From: Chitinophaga eiseniae
GTDB taxonomy: Bacteria > Bacteroidota > Bacteroidia > Chitinophagales > Chitinophagaceae
NCBI RefSeq assembly: GCF_012641265.1
Contig: NZ_JABAHZ010000006.1
Span: forward strand, 372,001 to 436,000
Reading direction: 5' to 3'
DNA length: 64,000 nt
Position numbers and translations under genes: made by a program. Every line of letters begins with the position of its first letter. Positions within the stretch are counted from its first letter, which is position 1. This document shows, piece after piece, positions 8,635 through 17,966 of the stretch. The notes below the pieces were generated by a model. That model was not told the DNA's origin and made no database searches. It saw nothing but the letters and a program-made list of their open reading frames with translations.

Positions 8635-10037
8635 TACCCGTTAATCTCCTTCAAAATCCGCAACTCTTTCGGATAATAATTATTCATACGGTTAGGTAAA
8701 AACTTGGCCCAGCCCAGGTGCATTCCCTCATAGCTTATCAGCGCCCAACCCCGTATATCGGCGGTTACGCCCGGATCTTCTTTACGCAGGTATAATAACG
8801 CCTGTTGTAAATTAAGTGACACCGCTGGTAATGTTTCGGCCAATATAGTGCTTGCTGCCAGCTGGTGATCGGGTATTAACTCTTTCTGTCCCAGCTGCCC
8901 GGCCTTAACCCCCGCTTTGCGAATATACAATTGTTGCTGCAACATTGTAATGTCTGTTGCCAACAAAGGCGGTAAAATCAATACTTCGTCCTGGTGCAGG
9001 AAATACTGCCAGGAAGCCGGCATATTCACCCAGGGAGCTACCAGTTCGCGTTGCCGGGCGGTAAGCCCCACCTGCCTGGACTCTTTCTGTTTGCGTATAG
9101 ACTGGCTACTGCCCTTTTTACGGAAGCAGGCAATAAAAAAGCCCTCCCCCCTTAATAAATCGGGATAAAAACGGTAACCGGTATAATTTCGTTTATTCGT
9201 TACCGTTGGTACAATTTTCCAGGCTGTATCCAGCGGGATGGTAATATTTTCCAATTCAAAATGATCCGCCAGCCAATCCAGTATTACTTCATCTTCCTCT
9301 GCAGAAAAAGAACAGGTAGAATAGATGATGACCCCATCTTCCTTTACGGCGGGTAATATATCTGCCAGGATCCTTTGCTGACGCTGGCTACAGAGCGTTA
9401 CATTTTCCGGCGACCACTCCGATACCAACTCCGGATCGCGGCGAAATAAACCGGAACCGGAACAGGGAGCATCTGCCACTACCAGGTCGAAATAACCCGG
9501 TAAACGGGAAAAATCACGCGGATCGTTGTTGCTAACCACCACATTGGCAGCGCCCCACCTGGTGAGGTTATCCGCCAGCAAGGCTGCCCGTGGCTTTATT
9601 ACTTCATTGGTTACCAGCAAACTATCTTCGCTGATCAGCGATTGCAACAGCGTAGATTTTCCGCCCGGTGCGGCACATAAATCCAACACCTTCAGCGGCG
9701 CGGATAAATCTACCGTAGCACGTACCGCCTGCTCCAGGAACATGGAAGATGCCTCCTGCACATAATAGGCGCCCGCATGAAAATAAGGATCGAAGGTAAA
9801 AGAAGGCCTGGCAGGCAAATAATAGCCTTCGCTGCTCCAGGGCACTCTTTGCACCCCGTTGGCCGATAAAGCTTGCAGCACCTGCTGCATACGTTCAGGG
9901 GTAGTTATTTTAAGCGGATTAAGGCGCAGTGAAGTAATCTTTTCAGCCGCAGCATGTACTCGTTCAAATGTTTCCCGGTTATACCCCGGAAGTCCCGCTA
10001 ACGAATCAAGCAGGGCAGCTGGTAAATGACTGGACAA
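8634..10037 (-). CDS. 16S rRNA cytosine-C5 methyltransferase, RsmF/NSUN-like
   Basis: This is a 467-residue SAM-dependent RNA methyltransferase of the NOP2/Sun family. The SAM site is LDLCAAPGGKS, motif IV is ADAPCSGSGLF, and the catalytic-loop cysteine is in YSTCSFSAEEDE. The C-terminal roughly 150 residues form an extra RNA-binding region ending GMHLGWAKFLPNRMNNYYP, as in RsmF. The expected product is m5C in 16S rRNA; the exact base is not predictable. No ATG is available in frame near the start. TTG at 10037-10035 is chosen because family similarity (LDSLAGLPGYN) begins at once and a promoter box lies just upstream. It follows pntB on the same strand after 63 bases. Confidence 0.88.
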   Translation of the reverse strand: MSSHLPAALLDSLAGLPGYNRETFERVHAAAEKITSLRLNPLKITTPERMQQVLQALSANGVQRVPWSSEGYYLPARPSFTFDPYFHAGAYYVQEASSMFLEQAVRATVDLSAPLKVLDLCAAPGGKSTLLQSLISEDSLLVTNEVIKPRAALLADNLTRWGAANVVVSNNDPRDFSRLPGYFDLVVADAPCSGSGLFRRDPELVSEWSPENVTLCSQRQQRILADILPAVKEDGVIIYSTCSFSAEEDEVILDWLADHFELENITIPLDTAWKIVPTVTNKRNYTGYRFYPDLLRGEGFFIACFRKKGSSQSIRKQKESRQVGLTARQRELVAPWVNMPASWQYFLHQDEVLILPPLLATDITMLQQQLYIRKAGVKAGQLGQKELIPDHQLAASTILAETLPAVSLNLQQALLYLRKEDPGVTADIRGWALISYEGMHLGWAKFLPNRMNNYYPKELRILKEING

Positions 10038-10051
10038 AGGAATTTTTTCCG

Positions 10052-10059
10052 CAAAAATA
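10052..10059 (-). promoter_or_regulatory. TAnnTTTG box upstream of the RsmF-like gene
   Basis: TATTTTTG on the minus strand lies 14 bases before the TTG start codon at 10037. It supports both an independent transcript in the gap after pntB and the short, non-ATG start. Confidence 0.4.
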
Positions 10060-10100
10060 ATGAAAATGAAGATTTTGTGCAGGTGGATGAAGAATAGTGC

Positions 10101-11507
10101 CTACACTTCTTTGATAGCAGCCAGCAGTTCCTGCAATACCTTTTTGGCATCGCCAAACAACATCGATGTTTTAGGCTGGAAGAAAAGATCGTTTTCGATA
10201 CCGGCATATCCCGGCTTCATGCTACGCTTATTTACGATCACCACCTTTGCCTGCTCTACTTCCAGTATAGGCATCCCGTAGATAGGGCTGGCCGGATCTT
10301 TTTTAGCGGCGGGATTCACCACATCGTTGGCGCCTAATACCAGCACCACATCTGTAGTGGGAAACTCGGTATTGGCATCTTCCATCTCCAGTAACTTTTC
10401 ATAGGGTACATCGGCTTCTGCCAGCAGTACATTCATATGCCCCGGCATACGCCCTGCTACCGGGTGGATGGCATATTTTACTTCCACCCCTCTTTCTTCC
10501 AGCTGCTTTTCCAATTCATGACAGGCGTGCTGGGCCTGGGCTACGGCCAATCCATATCCCGGCACAATGATTACTTTATTGGCATAGGCCATCACGACGG
10601 CCGCATCATTTAAACTGATTTCCTTATAGTGCCCCTGATCTTTGTTGCCGCCAGCAGCAACGGTAGCGCCACCTCCAAAGGAACCAATCAGTACGTTCTT
10701 CAGCGAACGATTCATGGCTTTACACATCAGGATAGTCAGGATAGTACCGGCAGAGCCCACCAGGATTCCCCCGGTAAGCATCACGGGATTATTGTATAGA
10801 AATCCCCCACAGGCAGCGGCTACGCCGGTAAAGGAGTTTAAGAGAGAGATGACCACCGGCATATCTGCACCGCCAATGGGCAATACGAAGAGAATGCCGT
10901 AGAACAAGGCCAGCGCCAGTACGGTATAGAACACCACCAGGCTGGTGGCAGTAGCCCCCACACCCAGTACCAGCCAAACAAAGAGGCCTATAATGACAGC
11001 CAGCACTCCCAGGTTCAGTATATGCTGACCATTAAACGAAAAGTCTTTTATTTTTCCCGCCAGCTTGCCCCAGGCGATAATACTGCCGGCGCAGGAAACC
11101 GCGCCAATCACCAGGCTTAGGAGGATAATGGCCACCATACCGCCCGCGCTGGCTCCGGAAGCCACCAGGTGATTAAATTCTACAATAGATATCAATGCCG
11201 CACAGGCGCCCCCCATACCATTAAACATGCTCACCATTTCCGGCATAGCCGTCATTTTCACTTTTTTGGCAGATAATACGCCGATGATCCCACCGATGAG
11301 TAAACCGGTAAAAATCCAACCGTAATTGTGCAGGGGAACATCATCTATTTTATAGAGGAAGATAGTGCCCAGGATAGCAAGCGTCATGCCGGCAGCCGCC
11401 ACCAGGTTGCCTTTGCGGGCAGTATCCGGTTTACTTAGCATTTTCAGTCCCAGGATAAATGTAATAGAGCCGATCAGGTAGATAATTGATAAAATGCTGG
11501 ATCCCAT
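10101..11507 (-). CDS. pntB: NAD(P) transhydrogenase subunit beta
   Basis: This is a 468-residue inner-membrane protein. The first roughly 260 residues hold the proton-channel helices of domain II. The last roughly 180 residues form the NADP(H)-binding domain III, with PGYGLAVAQAQHA, the HPVAGRMPGHMNVLLAEA block and GANDVVNPAA. With the alpha subunits it couples hydride transfer from NADH to NADP+ to proton entry, supplying NADPH. It lies last in the run hemH-hemG-pntAA-pntAB-pntB. The 120 bases between pntAB and pntB hold no gene I can support. Confidence 0.96.
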   Translation of the reverse strand: MGSSILSIIYLIGSITFILGLKMLSKPDTARKGNLVAAAGMTLAILGTIFLYKIDDVPLHNYGWIFTGLLIGGIIGVLSAKKVKMTAMPEMVSMFNGMGGACAALISIVEFNHLVASGASAGGMVAIILLSLVIGAVSCAGSIIAWGKLAGKIKDFSFNGQHILNLGVLAVIIGLFVWLVLGVGATATSLVVFYTVLALALFYGILFVLPIGGADMPVVISLLNSFTGVAAACGGFLYNNPVMLTGGILVGSAGTILTILMCKAMNRSLKNVLIGSFGGGATVAAGGNKDQGHYKEISLNDAAVVMAYANKVIIVPGYGLAVAQAQHACHELEKQLEERGVEVKYAIHPVAGRMPGHMNVLLAEADVPYEKLLEMEDANTEFPTTDVVLVLGANDVVNPAAKKDPASPIYGMPILEVEQAKVVIVNKRSMKPGYAGIENDLFFQPKTSMLFGDAKKVLQELLAAIKEV

Positions 11508-11627
11508 AATGAATAGTACTTAAAGCCGTTAGCCTTCCGTCTTTGGCTGTTAGTAAATGCGGCGCCATCAGTACCACTTCAGCTGCAACATTGGCTAAAA
11601 TGCTGCACACAAGCGCCAATCCGTTTG

Positions 11628-11939
11628 CTATTTCTTTTTTCCTTTAAACATTTCCAGCATACGATCAGTTACCACGAAGCCTCCCACCACGTTGATAGTA
11701 CCCAGTATCACTGCCAGGAACCCGATAATCAATGCCAGGTAATTATCCGGTTCTGCTTTCCCCATTACAATGATAGCGCCGATGATGACTACGCCGTGAA
11801 TGGCATTGGCGCCGCTCATCAGGGGCGTATGTAATACAGACGGCACCCTGGAGATGACTTCTACTCCCAGGAAGATAGACAGGATAACGATATAAATCAG
11901 GTCGATATGCTGATGCAAAAACGATAAAATATATTCCAT
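11628..11939 (-). CDS. pntAB: NAD(P) transhydrogenase subunit alpha, membrane part
   Basis: This 103-residue protein has three or four membrane helices and the motif SRVPSVLHTPLMSGANAIHG, characteristic of the C-terminal domain II of PntA. In E. coli this is fused to the NAD-binding domain; here it is a separate gene, giving a three-subunit enzyme. The gene starts 28 bases after pntAA. The C-terminus ends in a lysine cluster. Confidence 0.94.
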   Translation of the reverse strand: MEYILSFLHQHIDLIYIVILSIFLGVEVISRVPSVLHTPLMSGANAIHGVVIIGAIIVMGKAEPDNYLALIIGFLAVILGTINVVGGFVVTDRMLEMFKGKKK

Positions 11940-11967
11940 ATTGAGCGGATGTTTACGGTCCTGACAA

Positions 11968-13098
11968 TTATGCCGGTTGCATCATACTTTTCACACGATC
12001 GTTCACTATTTCTCCATTGTGTGTGATACAGGCACCTTTCACGATATCATCTTCAAAATTCAGGTGCAGTGTTCCTTCCTTGGTCAGCAGGAGTTTCAGG
12101 AAATTAAACACATTCTTTGCATATAGTTTACTGGCATCGGCTGGCATGGTAGCAGCCAGGTTGGAATCCCCGATAATAGTAATGCCTTTGTAATGCACGG
12201 TTTCATTGTTCTTCGTAACGGAGGTATTGCCGCCGGTAGCTGCCGCCAGGTCTATAATAACAGCGCCGGGGCGCATCCGGTCCAGCATGTCGCTGCTAAC
12301 CAGTACAGGGGCTGCTTTGCCGGGTATTTGTGCCGTGGTGATCACAATATCCGCTTTGGCAATGCTTTCAGCAATACGTTGTTGTTGCTGTTGTTTATAG
12401 CTTTCGCTTTGTTCTACTGCATATCCCCCGGCGCCGGAGGCGTCTGCGGCGCCTTCCACTTCCACGAATTTTGCACCCAGGCTCATCACTTCCTCTTTCA
12501 CGGCCGGCCTGGTATCAAATACCTCCACCACTGCGCCCAGCCGGCGGGCGGTGGCAATGGCCTGCAAACCGGCTACGCCGGCGCCCAATATCAATACCTT
12601 GGCCGGGGCAATGCTGCCTGCTGCCGTCATAAACATGGGAAAATAACGGGAATAGCTATACGCTGCCAGTAATACCGCTTTGTAGCCGGCAATATTGGCC
12701 TGAGAACTAAGCACATCCATTACCTGTGCCCGCGTAGTACGGGGAATGGTATCCAGGCTGAAAGCCGTAATATTCCGGGAAGCCCAGTATTCCACCTCGC
12801 TGACGCGATATAGTGGTTGTAAAATACCTGTAATGATTTTACCGGGAGGGATCTGGTCTATCCATTCGCGGGAAGGAGCTTGCAGGGTGAAGATAATATC
12901 TGCGCCAGAGAGAATGGCCTCCCCGGTTTTAACCAGCGCGCCCGCCTGCATATAGGCGTCATCGTTATAAAATGCGCTGTCGCCGGCACCCTGCTCCACC
13001 CACACGGTCACCGACATTTGCCGCAGTTGCTTTACTACTTCGGGCGTTAGCGACACCCTGGTTTCGCCGTTTTTTTCCTTTAGAATTCCTGCAATCAT
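11968..13098 (-). CDS. pntAA: NAD(P) transhydrogenase subunit alpha, NAD(H)-binding part
   Basis: This 376-residue soluble domain I is related to alanine dehydrogenase. The N-terminus is IAGILKEKNGETRVSLTPE. The NAD Rossmann site is GAGVAGLQAIATARRLGA followed by DTRPAVKEEV. Residues around QSESYKQQQQQRIAE match the mobile-loop area. It binds NAD(H) on the cytoplasmic face of the PntAB/PntB membrane part. The gene follows hemG on the same strand after a 60-base gap with no visible terminator, so it may share the hemH-hemG transcript. Confidence 0.95.
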   Translation of the reverse strand: MIAGILKEKNGETRVSLTPEVVKQLRQMSVTVWVEQGAGDSAFYNDDAYMQAGALVKTGEAILSGADIIFTLQAPSREWIDQIPPGKIITGILQPLYRVSEVEYWASRNITAFSLDTIPRTTRAQVMDVLSSQANIAGYKAVLLAAYSYSRYFPMFMTAAGSIAPAKVLILGAGVAGLQAIATARRLGAVVEVFDTRPAVKEEVMSLGAKFVEVEGAADASGAGGYAVEQSESYKQQQQQRIAESIAKADIVITTAQIPGKAAPVLVSSDMLDRMRPGAVIIDLAAATGGNTSVTKNNETVHYKGITIIGDSNLAATMPADASKLYAKNVFNFLKLLLTKEGTLHLNFEDDIVKGACITHNGEIVNDRVKSMMQPA

Positions 13099-13158
13099 CT
13101 GGTGGAAATTTATAATGGAATTTAAAGAAAAAACGGCAACAACGAACTATTTTTTTGA

Positions 13159-14505
13159 TTAATTTTTCTTCAGTGAAGCGGCTAACGTAGCAGCATGCTG
13201 CAGTAAAGCGGGAATAGCCACGCCCTGCACATAGTTGCCGCTGATAATTAATCCAGGGTATTTTTCTTCAAACGAGCGCACCGCTTCGCGCAACTTCGCA
13301 TGTCCCACATTCAACTGGGGAATGGCATGTTTCCACTCGCTGAGCTGCTGCATCACCGGGGCGGCGGTAAGGCCCAGCAGGGCAGTAATTTCCGCGATCA
13401 CGCGCTGTTGCAAAGTAGTCGTATCCATTTCGCGGAACAGGTGCTCCTGCCGTGCTCCACCCAGGAATACAGTAAACAGTATCTTTCCGGCTGGCGCCTT
13501 ATCAGGGAATATAGCTGAATTACAAATGGCCCCCAGGAAATGCTTGTTTTCTGCATGCGGTACCAGGAAACCAAAACCATCCAGCGGCTGGGGCAACGCG
13601 GTGGCATCAAATCCCAGGTGTAATACGCCCATATGTGGATAAGCCACCTGGCGCAACAGGCTTTCCAACGACTGGTCCAGCGTGCCGATGGTATCGGCGG
13701 TTACATAGGCAGGCGTGGTAAATATCACCCTGGCCGCCGTATAGGTAGTGGATGCCCCGTTGTCGGTTACGTTCACCGTGTAACCTCCATCCGCCTTGCA
13801 AATGCCGGTGACGATGCAGTTAAATCGTACCGGGGTAGAGAGCAACTGTTGTAAACGGTTGGTCAATACCTGGTTGCCTCCTTTGAAACTGATGATTTTC
13901 CTGCCTCCCATGGCGTTTTTATCCTTCATCAGTCCTTTGGTAATACTCCCATATTCCCGCTCCCAGCGCGGCAAAGCCGGCAATACTTCGCCGATGCTCA
14001 TAGCATTGGGATTGCCCGCATAGATGCCCGATAATACAGGATCAAATACATAATCAGCGATCTCTTTATTAAACCGGCGGGTAACAAAAGCGGTTACGGT
14101 TTCTTCGCCATTGGCAGGTGCCGGCTTCCGAAAACGCTCGGTAAACAGGCGCCACTTGCTACTTCCGCTCAGATAGGGTGAAGACAGGATCTTCAGCGGA
14201 TGAGGGGACACCCCATGCAATTGGTTATTTCTTACCAGGAAACGGTGTTTACTGGCAGCCGTTGCCTGCAAAATCTCCCCCTCCAATCCCAGCTCTTTAA
14301 AAAAAGCCAGTACTTCCGGGGAAGCAGCAACGGTATTAGCGCCGGCATCCAGCTCAAATCCATCGGTATGTAACGATTTCATGACTCCGCCCGCATGATC
14401 CGAGGCCTCCAGCACCAGGTAGGGCACCTGCTGCCGCTGTAGTTCATACGCTATGCTCAGCCCGGATAAACCGGCGCCAATGATCAATACGGGTTGTTCA
14501 TTCAT
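13159..14505 (-). CDS. hemG: Protoporphyrinogen oxidase, FAD type (HemY family)
   Basis: This 448-residue flavoprotein oxidises protoporphyrinogen IX to protoporphyrin IX with O2, the penultimate step of heme synthesis. The FAD-binding N-terminus is VLIIGAGLSGLSIAYEL followed by EASDHAGG. The substrate-binding middle contains DPVLSGIYAGNP. The C-terminal FAD motif is GLIISGNYVQGVAIP. It is the oxygen-dependent FAD enzyme often called HemY, not the small flavodoxin-like HemG of E. coli. It sits nine bases after hemH in an operon and about 1.2 kb from the divergent hemA operon. Confidence 0.94.
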   Translation of the reverse strand: MNEQPVLIIGAGLSGLSIAYELQRQQVPYLVLEASDHAGGVMKSLHTDGFELDAGANTVAASPEVLAFFKELGLEGEILQATAASKHRFLVRNNQLHGVSPHPLKILSSPYLSGSSKWRLFTERFRKPAPANGEETVTAFVTRRFNKEIADYVFDPVLSGIYAGNPNAMSIGEVLPALPRWEREYGSITKGLMKDKNAMGGRKIISFKGGNQVLTNRLQQLLSTPVRFNCIVTGICKADGGYTVNVTDNGASTTYTAARVIFTTPAYVTADTIGTLDQSLESLLRQVAYPHMGVLHLGFDATALPQPLDGFGFLVPHAENKHFLGAICNSAIFPDKAPAGKILFTVFLGGARQEHLFREMDTTTLQQRVIAEITALLGLTAAPVMQQLSEWKHAIPQLNVGHAKLREAVRSFEEKYPGLIISGNYVQGVAIPALLQHAATLAASLKKN

Positions 14506-14514
14506 AAGAAAAAA

Positions 14515-15561
14515 TTATACAGCTGTCTGCTGTGTGACGATCTGGGTACAATATTTTACTACCGCTTTTACCCACAAAGGATGGATATTCAAACAAGGTA
14601 TCATCGTAAAGGTTTCTCCCCCATGTTGCAGGAAACTATGTTTACCTTCTTCCGCAATCTCCTCCAGCGTTTCCAGGCAATCTGACACAAACGCCGGACA
14701 CACCACCAGCAGTTTCTTCTTCCCTTCCGCCGGTAAAGTTTCCAGCCGGGAGGCCGTATAAGGCTTCATCCACTCTTCCCGTCCCAGCCTCGATTGGAAT
14801 GAGATGCCCCATTTTTCCGGGGGCAATCCCAGCTCTTCCGCCACCAATTCAGATGTAATCGTTACCTGGTGACGATAGCAGAAATCATGCGCCGGTGATT
14901 TTACGTGACAGCAATCATTTACTTTCATGCAATGCGCACCAGTAGGATCGCCCTTACGCAAATGCCGCTCCGGCAACCCGTGATAACTAAACAGCACATA
15001 GTCGTAATCGCGCTGCAGGTAAGGGCGCATACTTTCAGCCAAGGCATGAATATAATCCGGTTCATCGTAGAACGGCGGTATGATCGATAGCTTAAATTTA
15101 TATTGCTTCTTTTTGAATATCTCCTGCGCATATTCTGCCGCTGTTTCATAAGACGACATGGCATAATGCGGGTATAATGGCAACACCACTACTTCCCTCA
15201 GCTGTGGGTTTTGTTTGAGCAGGTTCTCAAATGCCACTTCCGGGCTGGGATTCCCATAACGCATGGCTATCTCCACCGGCACTTCCATATCATTCTGCAC
15301 GGCCATCTGTAACTGCTTCGTTAACACCACCAGCGGAGAACCTTCGTCCCACCAGATAGAAGCATACGCTTTGGCAGATTGTTCGGCACGTTTGGGTACA
15401 ATGATCCCTTCAATTAATATTTTACGAAACAACCATGGATAGTCTATCACACGCTTGTCCATCAGAAACTCTATCAGATAACGCTTTACATCCGGTACGG
15501 CGGTAGAATCGGGCGACCCGAGGTTCATCAATATTATTCCTACATCAGATTTAGACACCAT
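14515..15561 (-). CDS. hemH: Ferrochelatase
   Basis: This 348-residue enzyme inserts Fe2+ into protoporphyrin IX to form protoheme. The N-terminus is GIILMNLGSPDS. The catalytic His is in FSYHGLPERHL. The conserved C-terminal metal and substrate region includes CPAFVSDCLETLEEI. The segment with HCMKVNDCCHVKSPAHDFCYRHQ has several cysteines. It is a classical protoporphyrin ferrochelatase of the peripheral inner membrane. It is the first gene of a minus-strand run that continues into hemG and pntAA, divergent from hemA. Confidence 0.96.
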   Translation of the reverse strand: MVSKSDVGIILMNLGSPDSTAVPDVKRYLIEFLMDKRVIDYPWLFRKILIEGIIVPKRAEQSAKAYASIWWDEGSPLVVLTKQLQMAVQNDMEVPVEIAMRYGNPSPEVAFENLLKQNPQLREVVVLPLYPHYAMSSYETAAEYAQEIFKKKQYKFKLSIIPPFYDEPDYIHALAESMRPYLQRDYDYVLFSYHGLPERHLRKGDPTGAHCMKVNDCCHVKSPAHDFCYRHQVTITSELVAEELGLPPEKWGISFQSRLGREEWMKPYTASRLETLPAEGKKKLLVVCPAFVSDCLETLEEIAEEGKHSFLQHGGETFTMIPCLNIHPLWVKAVVKYCTQIVTQQTAV

Positions 15562-15577
15562 TTCTTATAAATTGCAG

Positions 15578-15585
15578 CAAAGCTA
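15578..15585 (-). promoter_or_regulatory. TAnnTTTG box of the hemH-hemG operon
   Basis: TAGCTTTG on the minus strand ends 16 bases before the hemH ATG. I see no clear TTG at -33. A small hairpin (GCGGAAAGC 15594-15602 with GCTTTTCGC 15615-15623) lies just upstream, in the divergent hemH/hemA gap. Confidence 0.5.
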
Positions 15586-15736
15586 AGGAAAAAGCGGAAA
15601 GCTAAAAGCACAAGGCTTTTCGCATTTTACATGCCCACTGTCATTATTTTGTAAATACAAAACCTGATAAAAATCATTTTTTCATGGTGATGATTACCAG
15701 TAGGAGAAATGACACACTAATGACAGCCTAAACCCT

Positions 15737-15765
15737 TTTGTTTGCAACGTATGCAAGTACTTTTG
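15737..15765 (+). promoter_or_regulatory. Promoter of the hemA-hemL operon
   Basis: TTTG at 15737-15740 and TACTTTTG at 15758-15765 are separated by 17 bases, a fair match to the Bacteroidota primary promoter. The leader before the hemA ATG (15789) would be about 17-20 bases. The downstream CACCC is shared with the fmt promoter region. Confidence 0.65.
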
Positions 15766-15788
15766 CACCCGGAAGCTTATACAAGAAC

Positions 15789-17042
15789 ATGCAGGTCAGT
15801 CATTCAAAAGAAATAGCAAATTTTCATATCGTTGGGATCAACTATAAGAAAACCGACGCTGCTATCAGGGGATTATACGCCATCAATCCGGCCCAATACC
15901 AACAGCTCCTGGAGCATGCCAGGACAGTACAACTAAACGATCTTTTTGTACTATCCACTTGTAACAGAACAGAAGTATACGGATTTGCCGCGCATCCCGG
16001 GCAGTTGATAGACTTGTTGTGCAAGGAATCAAACGGTGACAGAAATCAGTTGGAAGAATTAGCCTATGCCAAATCAGGTGAAGAAGCCGTGAGGCATCTT
16101 TACCAGGTAGGCACCGGCCTCGACTCCCAGATCCTCGGTGATTATGAAATCATCGGCCAGATCCGCAATGCCGCCAAATTTGCCAAAGCGCAACAAAGCC
16201 TCGGTAGTTTTCTCGAAAGACTGGTGAACAGCGTATTACAGGTTTCCAAACTGATTAAAACAGAAACAGGACTCAGCAAAGGAACCGTATCTGTGGCTTT
16301 TGCCACCGTACGGATGCTGGAACGTATCTGCCCCGATATCAAAAATAAAAAAGTGGTATTGCTGGGTGTAGGCAAAATAGGCCGCAACACCTGCAAGAAC
16401 ATGATCGAATACCTCGGTGTAAAGGAAATTACCCTCATTAACCGCACCGAACAGGTAGCCGCAGATTTTGCAGATCAACATGGCCTGAGATACGCACCCT
16501 ATGAAAATATGGTCAGCGAAATGCAACAGGCAGATGTAATCCTGGTGGCCTCCAATGCACCACAACCTACCGTGCTGGCAGAACATTTCCAGGGTTCCTC
16601 TCCTAAACTCATTATCGACCTTTCTATACCATTCAACGTAGAAGCCGCCGTAGGAGAATTGCCACATATCCAGCTGGTAAATGTGGATGAACTGTCCAAA
16701 GTACAGGATGAAACGCTGCAAAACAGGCTGGGTGAAGTTCCTAAAGCCATGGCTATCATCGATGAGTACATGGAAGAATTCCTCTACTGGTACAAAATGC
16801 GCAAACACGCCGTGGTACTGAAAGCAGTGAAAGATAAACTGCAGGAAATACATACCCGCGAAATACAACAGCAGAAGAACGGAGAACACTATAAACTGGA
16901 AGATATAGAACTGGTATCTTCCCGCATCATACAAAAAATGATTAATCTCATGGCAGGTAAAGTACGCAAGGAAGCCGATAAAAGCGACCAGTACATTGCT
17001 ATGATCAACGATATTTTCGAGACCGGCGTTAACCAGGAATAA
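15789..17042 (+). CDS. hemA: Glutamyl-tRNA reductase
   Basis: This 417-residue enzyme reduces Glu-tRNA(Glu) to glutamate-1-semialdehyde with NADPH, the first committed step of the C5 heme pathway. The nucleophilic cysteine is C58 in LSTCNRTE. The NADPH domain has LLGVGKIGRNTCKNM. A long C-terminal helical dimerisation region carries many charged residues. The ATG at 15789 is used because frames upstream run into the promoter. It is the first of seven heme genes on this strand; hemC follows after three bases. Feedback by heme is typical of the family but cannot be read from the sequence. Confidence 0.96.
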   Translation: MQVSHSKEIANFHIVGINYKKTDAAIRGLYAINPAQYQQLLEHARTVQLNDLFVLSTCNRTEVYGFAAHPGQLIDLLCKESNGDRNQLEELAYAKSGEEAVRHLYQVGTGLDSQILGDYEIIGQIRNAAKFAKAQQSLGSFLERLVNSVLQVSKLIKTETGLSKGTVSVAFATVRMLERICPDIKNKKVVLLGVGKIGRNTCKNMIEYLGVKEITLINRTEQVAADFADQHGLRYAPYENMVSEMQQADVILVASNAPQPTVLAEHFQGSSPKLIIDLSIPFNVEAAVGELPHIQLVNVDELSKVQDETLQNRLGEVPKAMAIIDEYMEEFLYWYKMRKHAVVLKAVKDKLQEIHTREIQQQKNGEHYKLEDIELVSSRIIQKMINLMAGKVRKEADKSDQYIAMINDIFETGVNQE

Positions 17043-17045
17043 ACA

Positions 17046-17966
17046 ATGGAAAAAGTTATCAGGATAGGTACAAGAGACAGTCAGCTGGCACTCTGGCAGG
17101 CACACCAGGTAAACGATCTGCTCACCGCACAGGGCTACCGCACCGAACTGGTGCCCATCAAAAGCGAAGGCGATATTGACCTGGTAACACCCCTCTATGA
17201 AATAGGCGTACAAGGTATCTTTACCAAAAGCCTGGACCTGGCACTGCTCAATAATCGTATAGACATTGCCGTTCATTCCTTCAAAGACGTTCCTACACAA
17301 TTACCGCAGCAAATAGTACATGCCGCCATCCTGAAACGTGGCCCGGTAAAAGATTTGCTGGTATATAAAACCAATACCGACTTCCTGGAACAGCCCGGGT
17401 ACATTGCTCACATCGCTACCAGCAGCGTGCGCCGTAAAGCGCAATGGCTGCGCAGATATCCACAGCACCAGCTGCACAACCTGCGCGGGAATGTAAATAC
17501 CCGCCTCCAGAAACTGGCCGCTGAAAACTGGGACGGCGCTATCTTCGCCGCCGCAGGACTGGAGAGGATTAATGTACGCCCGGCCACGTCCATCTATCTC
17601 GACTGGATGCTGCCAGCTCCCGCTCAGGGCGCCGTAGTAGCCGTATGCAGGGAAGATGACCAATTTTGCCTGGACGCCTGTGCCGCCTTTAACGATGCCG
17701 ATACTGCCCTGGCCACACAAATAGAACGCGAATTTTTACGTACCCTGATGGGCGGATGCACCACCCCTATCAGCGCGTATGCTTATATACAAGACCATAC
17801 CGTTCACTTTAGCGGAGAACTCTGCAGCCTGGACGGATCCCAGTTTTTCAGTACTTCACATGAAGTATCCCTGGATCAGGCCCAACAGCTGGGTCAACGT
17901 GCCGCAGAGGAAATTATGGCGCAAGGTGGCGCTGAAATTGTAGCTCAGATCAGAAATGCCAAATGA
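17046..17966 (+). CDS. hemC: Porphobilinogen deaminase (hydroxymethylbilane synthase)
   Basis: This 306-residue enzyme condenses four porphobilinogen units into hydroxymethylbilane. The N-terminus is RIGTRDSQLALWQA. The active-site region includes IDIAVHSFKDVP and ATSSVRRKAQ. The dipyrromethane cofactor is held by C238 in MGGCTTPISAYA. The length is normal. Its 3' end overlaps hemD by 11 bases, so the two are translationally linked; both products act in sequence on the same unstable intermediate. Confidence 0.97.
   Translation: MEKVIRIGTRDSQLALWQAHQVNDLLTAQGYRTELVPIKSEGDIDLVTPLYEIGVQGIFTKSLDLALLNNRIDIAVHSFKDVPTQLPQQIVHAAILKRGPVKDLLVYKTNTDFLEQPGYIAHIATSSVRRKAQWLRRYPQHQLHNLRGNVNTRLQKLAAENWDGAIFAAAGLERINVRPATSIYLDWMLPAPAQGAVVAVCREDDQFCLDACAAFNDADTALATQIEREFLRTLMGGCTTPISAYAYIQDHTVHFSGELCSLDGSQFFSTSHEVSLDQAQQLGQRAAEEIMAQGGAEIVAQIRNAK

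Noticed and set aside
11431..11619. 62-codon frame between pntAB and pntB on the minus strand
   Set aside because: It overlaps the start of pntB in another frame and has no family match. The 120-base gap otherwise looks non-coding.
16236..17300. 354-codon open frame on the minus strand across hemA/hemC
   Set aside because: It is a shadow of strongly supported heme genes with biased codons. It is rich in Phe, His and Tyr, as expected of antisense frames.
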